Source of the DNA: an uncultured beta proteobacterium
Lineage (GTDB): Bacteria; Pseudomonadota; Gammaproteobacteria; Burkholderiales; Burkholderiaceae_C
Direction: 5' to 3'
NCBI GenBank assembly: GCA_903859265.1
Contig: CAIOLZ010000130.1
Location: 1-17,152, forward strand
Length of the DNA: 17,152 nt
Shown: piece by piece, positions 1 through 6,960 of the stretch
Layout: every line of letters begins with the position of its first letter
Numbering within the stretch: the first letter of the stretch is position 1
Made by a program: the position numbers and the translations under genes
Notes under the pieces: generated by a model
What the model saw: the letters and a program-made list of their open reading frames with translations, nothing else
The model's database searches: none
What the model was told of the DNA's origin: nothing

Positions 1-71
1 ATGGTTCCGCGCTTACCTTTATCGCGGCCCGCGATAACAATGACTTCGTCGCCTTTGCGAATCTTGTTCAT
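1..71 (-). CDS. rplX: 50S ribosomal protein L24, N-terminal part (cut by window edge)
   Basis: Reading the minus strand from the ATG at 71 gives MNKIRKGDEVIVIAGRDKGK and then runs off the window. This is the standard L24 N-terminus with its KOW motif (GDEVIVIAGRDKGK). L24 is an assembly-initiating protein of the large ribosomal subunit that binds 23S rRNA near its 5' end. The gene follows rplN by 9 bp, with a GGACC stretch before the ATG as ribosome binding site, in the normal spc operon order rplN-rplX. Only about 23 codons are visible. Confidence 0.95.
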   Translation of the reverse strand, partial: MNKIRKGDEVIVIAGRDKGKRGT

Positions 72-80
72 AGCCGGTCC

Positions 81-449
81 TTACAAAACTTCAGGGGCCA
101 GGGACACGATCTTCATGAACTTCTCAGTCCGCAATTCACGCGTGACCGGTCCGAAGATGCGGGTGCCGATTGGCTCCAGCTTGGCATTGAGCAACACTGC
201 AGCGTTGCCGTCGAATTTCACCAAAGAGCCGTCACTGCGGCGGATGCCCTTGGCGGTACGAACCACCACAGCGCTATAGACCTCGCCTTTTTTGACGCGA
301 CCGCGCGGCGCAGCCTCTTTAATGCTAACTTTGATGATGTCGCCAACACTGGCGTAACGACGCTTGGACCCGCCCAGCACCTTGATGCAAAGGACGGATT
401 TCGCGCCAGTGTTGTCGGCAACTTCCAATCGAGATTCAGTTTGGATCAT
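81..449 (-). CDS. rplN: 50S ribosomal protein L14
   Basis: The product is 122 residues, the usual L14 length, beginning MIQTESRLEVADNTGAKS. Typical L14 blocks follow: CIKVLGGSKRRYASVGDII, the basic KEAAPRGRVKKGEV segment and GTRIFGPVTRELR near the C-terminus. L14 is a 50S subunit protein that binds 23S rRNA and contributes to an inter-subunit bridge. The frame stays open ten codons upstream to another ATG at 479, but those residues (MQQVQVGNIE) are not part of L14, so I place the start at 449, preceded by a GGGAATATTGAA stretch. rplN is normally the first gene of the spc operon. Here a promoter and leader lie between it and glpD, which is consistent with it being promoter-proximal. Confidence 0.97.
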   Translation of the reverse strand: MIQTESRLEVADNTGAKSVLCIKVLGGSKRRYASVGDIIKVSIKEAAPRGRVKKGEVYSAVVVRTAKGIRRSDGSLVKFDGNAAVLLNAKLEPIGTRIFGPVTRELRTEKFMKIVSLAPEVL

Positions 450-497
450 TTCAATATTCCCAACTTGCACCTGCTGCAACTGCCACCGAAGCAGCTA

Positions 498-557
498 TCA
501 CAACAAGTCAGTCTTGGGCCCGCTGTCCGCCGCGCAAACCACTCGCACGACTTTCAT
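498..557 (-). CDS. Candidate 19-codon leader ORF upstream of rplN
   Basis: On the minus strand an ATG at 557 opens MKVVRVVCAADSGPKTDLL and stops with TGA at 498-500, about 50 nt before rplN. An AAGG lies about 9 nt before the ATG. A still smaller frame (MKVLPK, start 574) ends in an ATGA overlap with this start, so the two could be translationally coupled. Both lie inside the leader predicted from the promoter at 597-625. A possible hairpin (478-496, stem AGCTGC/GCAGTT with a TTCGGTG loop) lies just after the stop codon. The ORF could be a regulatory upstream ORF, or chance. I know of no family for it. The VRVV string recalls the C-terminus of S17 (rpsQ), so a decayed gene remnant is possible but unproven. 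Confidence 0.3.
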   Translation of the reverse strand: MKVVRVVCAADSGPKTDLL

Positions 558-596
558 TTGGGCAGAACCTTCATACTTTTTCAAGCGAAGCCCACG

Positions 597-625
597 ATTA
601 TGCACGAAATTCCAACGCCGATCAA
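597..625 (-). promoter_or_regulatory. Sigma70-type promoter for the spc ribosomal-protein operon
   Basis: Read on the minus strand, a -35 box TTGATC (620-625) is followed by a 17-base spacer and a -10 box CATAAT (597-602, five of six consensus bases). It begins 5 bp beyond the glpD stop codon and points at rplN. Transcription should start near 590, giving a leader of about 140 nt. In E. coli the spc promoter lies between rpsQ and rplN, so both position and strength suit an spc promoter. Confidence 0.7.
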
Positions 626-630
626 GAAAT

Positions 631-2247
631 TTATCCGGGAATTTGCAAATACTGGTCAGCCAGTGTCAAAAACGCCTGTGTCCGGGGGTCCAAACCGGTC
701 TCCTCGTGCAGGATTGCCGCCACCTCCACCGCCAGCGACTTTGCCAGTCTGGCATCAAGAAACAACAGCCGCGAACGTCTGGCCAGCATGTCTTCGACGG
801 TGATTGCATATTCATGGCGCGCCGCAAAGCGCACCATGGCCTCGGTCAGCCCTGGCGCCAGAATGTGGTCGGCTCCGGGCAGGGATTGCACGTCCGTTGC
901 CTCGCAGCCGTAGGAATGCAGGTCCGGCGGCAGGCTCATCGAGTGCGGCGCTGGGGAATTGGGGCCAACGGCCGGCGCACCGACCAGCGCAAGCCGGTCG
1001 GTGACGCCGCCCGGGCGGGCCTGCATAAGACCTTTTTCCATGCATTTGTCGAGCACGTCTTCGGCCATGGCGCGGTAGGTTGTCCACTTGCCGCCGGTGA
1101 CCGTCACCAGGCCGCTGCGGCTGACAAGGACCGTGTGTTCACGGCTGAGTGCTTTGGTGGACTCGCCATCGTCGCTTGGCGGTTTGACCAGGGGCCGAAG
1201 GCCGACCCAGATGCTCTTGATGTCAGAACGCGCCGGCGCTTTGCGCAGGTAGCGGGCCGATTCGCTCAAGATGAATTCCAGCTCCTCTTCAAATGCCACC
1301 GGTTCCCGGGCCAGGTCATGGCGCGGCGTGTCCGTGGTTCCCAGAATCACCTTGCCCAGCCAGGGCACAGCAAACAACACCCGGCCATCTGCAGTTTTGG
1401 GCACCATCAATGCAGTGTCGCCACCCAGAAATTCGCGGTCCACCACAATATGAACGCCCTGGCTAGGCGCCACCATGGCACGAATAGGGCGGCCTCCGGC
1501 GGCCTCGTGCGCAGGCCCGTCTTTTTCACGCAAGCCATCCACCCAGACGCCCGTAGCATTCACCACGCACTTCGCCCGCACCTGGTAGCGCGTGCCGCTC
1601 AGGATGTCCTCGCACACCAGGCCGCTGATCCGGCCATCGGTGTATTGCAGTTCCTGCGCCTGGCAGTAGTTGACCAGAAGTGCGCCGTGCAGCGCGGCCG
1701 TGCGCGCCAGTGCCAGCGCAAGGCGTGCATCGTTGAATTGACCGTCCCAATATTTGACGCCACCCGACAACCCGCGGGCCTGCAGCGTTGGCAATGCGGC
1801 CAGCGTCTCGCGCCCATTGAGAAATTCGGTTTTGCCCAGGCCCGCCTTGCCCGCCAGCAGGTCATAGGCCTTGAGGCCCAGACCATAAAACGGCTGCTCC
1901 CACCAGCGGTAAGCCGGCATGACAAAGGCCAGCGGCTGTGCGATATGCGGCGCGTTGCTCAGCAACGTGGTACGTTCATGCAAGGCCTCGCGCACCAGAG
2001 CGATGTTGCCCTGCGCAAGATAACGCACTCCCCCATGCACCAGCTTGGTGGCACGCGACGAGGTGCCCTTGGCAAAATCGTGTGACTCCACCACGATCAC
2101 CCTGAAGCCGCGGGCGGCCGCGTCCAGCGCGACGCCCAGACCCGTCGCGCCTGCGCCAACAACAGCAATGTCGTATTGAACTTCCTGCGCAAGCCGCGCA
2201 ATAAGGTCGGGGCGCCGGGTCGGCAGCGGCAGGTCGGGAGTTAGCAT
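631..2247 (-). CDS. glpD: Aerobic glycerol-3-phosphate dehydrogenase (FAD)
   Basis: The 538-residue protein oxidises sn-glycerol 3-phosphate to dihydroxyacetone phosphate and passes electrons to ubiquinone at the inner membrane. The N-terminal Rossmann fold shows the FAD motif GAGATG (residues 31-36) and, at about 60-77, the GlpD signature KGTSSRATKLVHGGVRYL. Further family blocks are KYWDGQFNDARLALALARTA, VNATGVWVD, MVPKTADGRVLFAVPW, GTTDTP and, late in the catalytic domain, SRSGLVTVTGGKWTTYR. A C-terminal helical cap follows, ending near residue 530. Its length is within the family range (about 500-560). It diverges from glpK across 53 bp, and the two make a complete glycerol-to-DHAP route. 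No strong Shine-Dalgarno precedes the ATG at 2247 (CCATCCAAG), so initiation may be weak. Its 3' end lies just upstream of the spc promoter. Confidence 0.96.
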   Translation of the reverse strand: MLTPDLPLPTRRPDLIARLAQEVQYDIAVVGAGATGLGVALDAAARGFRVIVVESHDFAKGTSSRATKLVHGGVRYLAQGNIALVREALHERTTLLSNAPHIAQPLAFVMPAYRWWEQPFYGLGLKAYDLLAGKAGLGKTEFLNGRETLAALPTLQARGLSGGVKYWDGQFNDARLALALARTAALHGALLVNYCQAQELQYTDGRISGLVCEDILSGTRYQVRAKCVVNATGVWVDGLREKDGPAHEAAGGRPIRAMVAPSQGVHIVVDREFLGGDTALMVPKTADGRVLFAVPWLGKVILGTTDTPRHDLAREPVAFEEELEFILSESARYLRKAPARSDIKSIWVGLRPLVKPPSDDGESTKALSREHTVLVSRSGLVTVTGGKWTTYRAMAEDVLDKCMEKGLMQARPGGVTDRLALVGAPAVGPNSPAPHSMSLPPDLHSYGCEATDVQSLPGADHILAPGLTEAMVRFAARHEYAITVEDMLARRSRLLFLDARLAKSLAVEVAAILHEETGLDPRTQAFLTLADQYLQIPG

Positions 2248-2275
2248 CTTGGATGGTGTACAAAAGTGGGTTGCA

Positions 2276-2288
2276 CCGAATTATCCGG
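2276..2288. promoter_or_regulatory. Pseudo-palindrome in the glpD-glpK divergent gap, candidate operator
   Basis: CCGAATTATCCGG reads almost the same on both strands (CCGRATWATYCGG). It is the only clear dyad in the 53 bp between the two glp starts and lies 12 bp before the glpK ATG, touching its AAGGA ribosome binding site. On the minus strand it contains GATAAT, which could be a -10 box for glpD. No regulator is encoded nearby, so which protein binds, if any, is unknown. Confidence 0.3.
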
Positions 2289-2300
2289 AAAAGGAACCGC

Positions 2301-3791
2301 ATGGCTTATCTACTCGCCCTGGACCAGGGAACTTCCAGCGCACGCAGCATTTTGTTTGACGAAACTGGCGGCACCGTGGCAATGGCGCAAATGGAGTTAG
2401 CGCAAATTTATCCGCAGCCGGGCTGGGTTGAGCACGATGCGACGGAGATCTGGCGCATTCAGCTGGCAACGGCCAGAGAAGTATTGGCCAAGGCGGGTGT
2501 TGCGGCCCGCGACATCCGGGCCCTGGGCATTACCAACCAGCGTGAGACCACGGTGGTCTGGAATCGAAAAACAGGGTTGCCGATTCACAACGCCATTGTC
2601 TGGCAGGACCGACGCGCAGAGCCCGCCTGCGCTGCGCTGCGGGAGCGTGGTCTGGCCGATGCCATTCGCAGCAAAACCGGTTTGCTCGTGGATGCCTATT
2701 TTTCAGGCACGAAATTACAGTGGCTGCTGGACAACGTGCCCGATGCGCGGTCGCAAGCGGAGCACGGCGATCTGGCTTTTGGCACGGTGGACAGTTGGCT
2801 GATCTGGCAACTTACCGGCGGGGCGGTACACGCCACCGACGTCAGCAATGCCTCACGCACCCTGCTTTTTAACGTGCATACCAATCAGTGGGACCCGGAG
2901 TTGCTGGCCTGGCTGAACATCCCGGCTGGCCTGATGCCCACGGTGCAGCCTTCGGCGTCCCATTTTGGAGAAGCACACGCGCAATGGCTGGGTGCGCCGG
3001 TGGTAATTGGCGGGGTGGCGGGCGATCAGCAAAGCGCCTTGTTTGGCCAGGCATGCTTCAAGGCAGGCATGGTGAAAAACACTTATGGCACCGGATGCTT
3101 CATGCTGATGCACACCGGCACAGAGTTTGAAAAATCCGGCAACGGGCTGATTACCACCAGCGCCGCCCAAACCTCCCGCGCACCCGAGTTTGCTTTGGAG
3201 GGAAGCGTGTTCGTCGGTGGTGCAGTGGTGCAGTGGCTGCGCGACGGGCTGCAGGCCATACGAGGTAGCGCGGAGGTGCAGTCGCTGGCTGAGACGGTGC
3301 CCGATTGCGGCGGCGTGATGCTGGTGCCGGCATTCACCGGGTTGGGCGCACCGTACTGGAAACCGGATGCGCGCGGCTCGATCACCGGCCTGACCCGGGG
3401 CACCACGCTGGCGCACATTGCCCGCGCCGCGCTGGAAAGCATTGCCTACCAAAGTGCGGCGCTTTTGCAGGCGATGGCCCGCGACGTTGCAAGCGCCGGG
3501 GGTGCGAAGATTTCGGAGTTGCGGGTCGATGGCGGCGCCTGCGTCAACGACTTGTTGATGCAGTTTCAGGCCGACCTGCTCGGCATCGACGTCGTGCGAC
3601 CGGCGGTGACCGAAACCACTGCGCTGGGCGCCGCCTACCTTGCCGGGCTGACGGTTGGGGTGTATGGCAGCACCAGCGAACTTGGTGACTTGTGGAAATC
3701 CGAGCGAAGGTTTGTGCCGCAAATTCCGCCAGCCGTGGCCGCCGAGCGCATGTCCCTTTGGGAACACGCTGTTGCGCAAACCGTGCTTTAG
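2301..3791 (+). CDS. glpK: Glycerol kinase
   Basis: This 496-residue FGGY-family kinase phosphorylates glycerol with ATP to sn-glycerol 3-phosphate, the GlpD substrate. The N-terminal phosphate loop LALDQGTSSARSI (residues 5-17) is followed by the glycerol-contacting NQRETTV (79-85) and VWQDRR (100-105), then SGTKLQWLLDNV and FGTVDSWLIWQLTGG. The catalytic-base aspartate is in GDQQSALFGQ (about D242). The C-terminal ATP-binding half has KNTYGTGCF, GLGAPYWKPDARG, LTRGTT and LRVDGGACVNDLLMQFQ. The length matches E. coli GlpK (about 500). I start at 2301, where an AAAAGGAA ribosome binding site precedes the ATG. An in-frame upstream ATG would add 16 basic residues foreign to the family. No glycerol facilitator gene (glpF) or glp repressor is next to it in this window. 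Confidence 0.97.
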   Translation: MAYLLALDQGTSSARSILFDETGGTVAMAQMELAQIYPQPGWVEHDATEIWRIQLATAREVLAKAGVAARDIRALGITNQRETTVVWNRKTGLPIHNAIVWQDRRAEPACAALRERGLADAIRSKTGLLVDAYFSGTKLQWLLDNVPDARSQAEHGDLAFGTVDSWLIWQLTGGAVHATDVSNASRTLLFNVHTNQWDPELLAWLNIPAGLMPTVQPSASHFGEAHAQWLGAPVVIGGVAGDQQSALFGQACFKAGMVKNTYGTGCFMLMHTGTEFEKSGNGLITTSAAQTSRAPEFALEGSVFVGGAVVQWLRDGLQAIRGSAEVQSLAETVPDCGGVMLVPAFTGLGAPYWKPDARGSITGLTRGTTLAHIARAALESIAYQSAALLQAMARDVASAGGAKISELRVDGGACVNDLLMQFQADLLGIDVVRPAVTETTALGAAYLAGLTVGVYGSTSELGDLWKSERRFVPQIPPAVAAERMSLWEHAVAQTVL

Positions 3792-3851
3792 CGACGAAGT
3801 TCCGGCCCGCAGCAGAATTACATTGAAACGTATCCGACGGAGATCAGCACG

Positions 3852-4667
3852 ATGAGCGAGCACATTGCATTTATCGGCGGCGGCAACATGGCCAGCGCCA
3901 TCATCGGCGGCCTGCTGCAGCAGGGTTTTGCCAGCTCAGACCTCACGGTGATCGAGCCGTTTGAAGAGGCCCGCCAGAAGCTGCAATCGCAACTCAAGGT
4001 CACGGCACTGCCGGCAGCTGACGCGCAACTTGCAAAGGCCGACATGGTGATCTGGGCGGTCAAGCCTCAGATGTTCAGGGAAGCGACGGCGCACGTTCGC
4101 CCGCACACCCACAAAGCACTGCACGTCAGTGTGGCCGCCGGCATTCGCAGCGACAGCATCGCGCGTTGGGTCGGTACCGAACGCGTGATCCGCACCATGC
4201 CCAACACCCCGGCACTCATTGGCAAGGGAATTACGGCCATGTTTGGGCGCGCTGCCGTCACCGAGGATGACAGGGAATGGGCGGGCCAGGTGATCGGCAC
4301 CACCGGCGATGTAGTTTGGCTCTCCGGAGAGGAGCAGCTCGACGCGGTGACCGCGATCTCCGGCTCAGGCCCGGCCTATATGTTTTATTTCATGGAGGCG
4401 ATGACGGCCGCCGGCGTCGAAATGGGGCTGGAAAAAGCGCAGGCCTACCAGCTCGCTGTATCCACCTTCATCGGTGCAGGAGAACTGGCACGCGCCAGCA
4501 GCGAAACGCCCGAGGTCCTGCGCCAAAAAGTCACTTCCAAAGGCGGAACCACTTACGCCGCCATCACCGCCATGGATGCAAGCGGGATCAAGGCCGCATT
4601 TATCCAGGCCTTGCACGCTGCCCAGCGCAGAGCCCAGGAATTGGGCGACGAGTTTGGCGCGCCGTGA
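3852..4667 (+). CDS. proC: Pyrroline-5-carboxylate reductase
   Basis: The 271-residue cytoplasmic enzyme catalyses the last step of proline synthesis, reducing 1-pyrroline-5-carboxylate with NAD(P)H. The N-terminal dinucleotide fold opens with IAFIGGGNMASAIIGGL (glycine motif at residues 9-14), followed by MVIWAVKPQ (65-73) and RTMPNTPALIGKG (114-126). The C-terminal dimerisation and substrate domain carries AISGSGPAYMFYFMEAM (169-184) and the P5CR signature QKVTSKGGTTYAAI (225-238). Length and motifs are normal for ProC. A GGAG lies 9 bases before the ATG. It follows glpK by 60 bp on the same strand and ends 10 bp from the convergent LysR gene, with no evident terminator between them. Confidence 0.97.
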   Translation: MSEHIAFIGGGNMASAIIGGLLQQGFASSDLTVIEPFEEARQKLQSQLKVTALPAADAQLAKADMVIWAVKPQMFREATAHVRPHTHKALHVSVAAGIRSDSIARWVGTERVIRTMPNTPALIGKGITAMFGRAAVTEDDREWAGQVIGTTGDVVWLSGEEQLDAVTAISGSGPAYMFYFMEAMTAAGVEMGLEKAQAYQLAVSTFIGAGELARASSETPEVLRQKVTSKGGTTYAAITAMDASGIKAAFIQALHAAQRRAQELGDEFGAP

Positions 4668-4677
4668 CCGGTATGTT

Positions 4678-5592
4678 TCAGGCCGCCTGGGCCTGCAAAA
4701 AGCCGGGTTTTGCATAGTGGTCCTTCAGGAAGTCGATCCACAGGCGAACCCGCAAGGGCAGGTGTTTGCGCTGCGGGAACACGGCATAAATGCCATTGGG
4801 CGCTGCCGCAAACTCTTCCAGCACCGCCACCAGAAGACCTGACGCAATCTCGGCCTCGACCTCCCATGTGCTGCGCCAGGCAATGCCATAGCCGCCCAGA
4901 CACCAGGTGTGCAACACCTGGCCGTCCGAACAATCGAGCGGGCCGTCGGGCTTGAGGTAAACCACCGAATCGCCGTCCTTGAAAGCCCAGCCCCGGGTTT
5001 GCGATGCGTCGCTGGACAGCGTGAGGCAATGGAAACGCGCCAGATCAGCGGGCACGCGGGGTTTTCCATTCGCCTTCAAATACGCTGGCGTTGCGACACA
5101 AATGCGGCGGTTGTCCGCCATCCGGACACTCACCAGCGACGAGTCAGGCATATCGCCCACGCGCACAGCACAGTCAAACCCCTCACCGGCAATGTCCACC
5201 ACCCGGTCGCTCAAATTGAGCGAGATCGTGACATCCGGATGCAGGGCGTGGAAAAGCGGCACCAGGGGCGCCACATGGCGTCGCCCGAAGCCGGCGGGAG
5301 CGGTGATGCGCAGATGGCCACTGGCCTTGACCCCGCCAGCACTGACAGAAGCCTCCGCATTGGCAACATCGGCCAGAATGCGTTGGCAGGCCTCCAAGAA
5401 TGCACTTCCCTCGTGGGTCAGCGTGATGCGGCGGGTGGTGCGGACCAATAATTTGACACCCAGGCGTTCTTCGAGCGCATCGAGCCTGCGGCCCATGATG
5501 GCCGGGGCCACGCCCTCGGCTTTGGCAGCGGCAGTCAGGCTGCCGCGCGCGGCGATGGAGACAAAAGATTCCAGTTGTTTGAGTTTGTCCAT
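4678..5592 (-). CDS. LysR-family transcriptional regulator
   Basis: The 304-residue protein has the classic LysR layout. A winged helix-turn-helix lies at the N-terminus (MDKLKQLESFVSIAARGSLT, then RRLDALEERLGVKLLVRTTR at about residues 35-54). A linker helix precedes a periplasmic-binding-like effector domain from about residue 90 (ASGHLRITAPAGFGRRHVAP). It resembles the large AaeR/DmlR-like group common in Burkholderiales, in which YAVFPQRKHLPLRVRLWIDFL near the C-terminus is typical. The effector is unknown. It starts 12 bp after the stop of the CaiB/BaiF CoA-transferase gene on the same strand, so the two are probably co-transcribed. The sensible target is the divergent gap at 6853-6960, controlling the CoA-transferase, glcB or both. 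That target is inference from context only. Confidence 0.93.
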   Translation of the reverse strand: MDKLKQLESFVSIAARGSLTAAAKAEGVAPAIMGRRLDALEERLGVKLLVRTTRRITLTHEGSAFLEACQRILADVANAEASVSAGGVKASGHLRITAPAGFGRRHVAPLVPLFHALHPDVTISLNLSDRVVDIAGEGFDCAVRVGDMPDSSLVSVRMADNRRICVATPAYLKANGKPRVPADLARFHCLTLSSDASQTRGWAFKDGDSVVYLKPDGPLDCSDGQVLHTWCLGGYGIAWRSTWEVEAEIASGLLVAVLEEFAAAPNGIYAVFPQRKHLPLRVRLWIDFLKDHYAKPGFLQAQAA

Positions 5593-5604
5593 GACCGTCT
5601 TCGC

Positions 5605-6852
5605 TTAGAGCAAAACGCCCTGAGAGCGCAAGGCATCCAACTGGGCCGCGTCATAGCCGAGGCTTCGCAGCAGGGTATCGGAGTGCTCGCCGAGCCTGGG
5701 CGGATCCAACCGCAGGCCGAGGCGTTCACCGCCGAGCTTGATCGGCAACAGGGGCACTACCGTGGTGCGGCCATCCGGTAGCTGCATGGGCGCAAGACCG
5801 CCGGTTTGCCGCAAATGCGGGTCGTCAAACAAATGCTGCGGATCGGTAATGGGCGCAAACGGCAGGCCCTGTTCCTCAAAAATGGCCGCAAGCTGCGCTG
5901 CGCTGTACCCGGCAAGCCGCTCGCGCAGCATCGGGATAAGCCAGGAGCGCCCCAGCACCCGGTCGTTGTTGCTGGCGATGCGCGTATCGGCCAGGAGGTC
6001 TTCAAAACCAAACGCCTTGCAGAAAACGTCCCATTGCGTGTCGCTCACCACCGCCAGAAAAATCTGCTCCCCATCGCGCACGCTGAACACGTCATAAATC
6101 CCCCATGGAGAAATTTTCTCGGGCATGGGCGCTGCTGGTTTGCCGGTAACGGCGAATTGCATCATGTGTTGCGCCACCAAGAACACATTGTTCTCAAACA
6201 ACGCTGATTCAACCTCCTGCCCCCGTCCGGTAATGGCGCGTTGCATCAGCGCGGCCATCGCGCCTATCGCGCCAAACATCCCGCCCATAATGTCATTGAC
6301 GCTGGAGCCCGCCCGCAGGGGGTCGCCGGGCCGGCCGGTCATGAAGGCCAGCCCGCCCATCATTTGCACCACCTCGTCGAGTGCCGTGCGGTGTTCATAG
6401 GGGCCGGGCAAGAAACCCTTGTGGCTAACATAAATCAGGCGCGGGTCGCGCTGTTGCAGCGTGGCGTAATCCAGGCCCAACTTTTGCATGCTGCCGGGCT
6501 TGAAGTTTTCGCTCACGATGTCGGCGCTGGCAATCAGCCGCAGCACCACCTCCATACCTTGCGGGCTGTGCAGGTTGATGGCCAGACTTTTCTTGTTTCG
6601 GTTAAAGAGAGGATAGAAACCAGCCCCGCTTCCCAACAACTTTCGCGTGCTATCACCGGACAGCGGTTCGACCTTGATGACTTCAGCGCCCAGATCAGCC
6701 AGCACCATGCCGCAGGTCGGGCCCATCACCATATGGGTAAATTCCACGACCCGAACCCCGGCCAGCGGCAATGCCCCGGGTGACGCAATGTCGGCTGAAG
6801 GCATGGGAGTATCGCGATGGACAAATCGAGGCTGGGGGCTGGTATCGGCCAT
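5605..6852 (-). CDS. Class III (CaiB/BaiF family) acyl-CoA transferase
   Basis: The 415-residue protein belongs to the family III CoA-transferases, which move CoA between carboxylic acids through aspartyl-CoA thioester intermediates. Visible family blocks are LAGVRVVEFTHMVMGPTCGM (30-49), LADLGAEVIKVEP (51-63), NRNKKSLAINLHSPQG (84-99), ADIVSENFKPGSMQKLGLDY (110-129) and, near the centre, ALDEVVQMMGGLAFMTG. In this last block Asp159 sits at the position of the catalytic aspartate. A small C-terminal domain completes the usual length (about 400). A ribosome binding site AAAGG sits 7 bases before the ATG at 6852; an internal ATG at 6804 is a weaker alternative. The acid substrate cannot be read from the sequence: formyl/oxalyl, succinyl/malate, itaconate and other activities share this fold. 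The gene is promoter-proximal to the LysR gene and divergent from malate synthase. Confidence 0.92.
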   Translation of the reverse strand: MADTSPQPRFVHRDTPMPSADIASPGALPLAGVRVVEFTHMVMGPTCGMVLADLGAEVIKVEPLSGDSTRKLLGSGAGFYPLFNRNKKSLAINLHSPQGMEVVLRLIASADIVSENFKPGSMQKLGLDYATLQQRDPRLIYVSHKGFLPGPYEHRTALDEVVQMMGGLAFMTGRPGDPLRAGSSVNDIMGGMFGAIGAMAALMQRAITGRGQEVESALFENNVFLVAQHMMQFAVTGKPAAPMPEKISPWGIYDVFSVRDGEQIFLAVVSDTQWDVFCKAFGFEDLLADTRIASNNDRVLGRSWLIPMLRERLAGYSAAQLAAIFEEQGLPFAPITDPQHLFDDPHLRQTGGLAPMQLPDGRTTVVPLLPIKLGGERLGLRLDPPRLGEHSDTLLRSLGYDAAQLDALRSQGVLL

Positions 6853-6960
6853 TTGAATACCTTTGTTTTAGTCACAAATCGATTGATATTTTTCCATATA
6901 GTTACTCTTTAAGGTTCGAATACAGTCCCACCTTTGGATTTATTTTTAATGAGGCGTCCC
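6853..6960. promoter_or_regulatory. AT-rich divergent control region between the CoA-transferase gene and glcB
   Basis: This 108 bp gap is much richer in A and T than the flanking genes. A TATAGT at 6897-6902 is a candidate -10 box for glcB, but no convincing -35 box sits 16-18 bases upstream. A TATATG on the other strand overlaps it and could serve the CoA-transferase gene. A short interrupted inverted repeat AAGGT/ACCTT spans 6911-6934, and CCTTTG occurs twice, once near each start. These are the places to look for a LysR binding site, but none is a clear match. Confidence 0.4.

Noticed and set aside
450..479. Ten-codon N-terminal extension of L14
   Set aside because: L14 is strongly conserved and begins MIQ; the extra residues match leader DNA.
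364..2085. Long open frame of 573 codons on the plus strand opposite glpD
   Set aside because: It lies antisense to a gene with unmistakable GlpD motifs, its product is full of Arg/His/Gln with no recognisable domain, and it crosses the spc leader and promoter. It is a by-product of GC-biased third codon positions in glpD.
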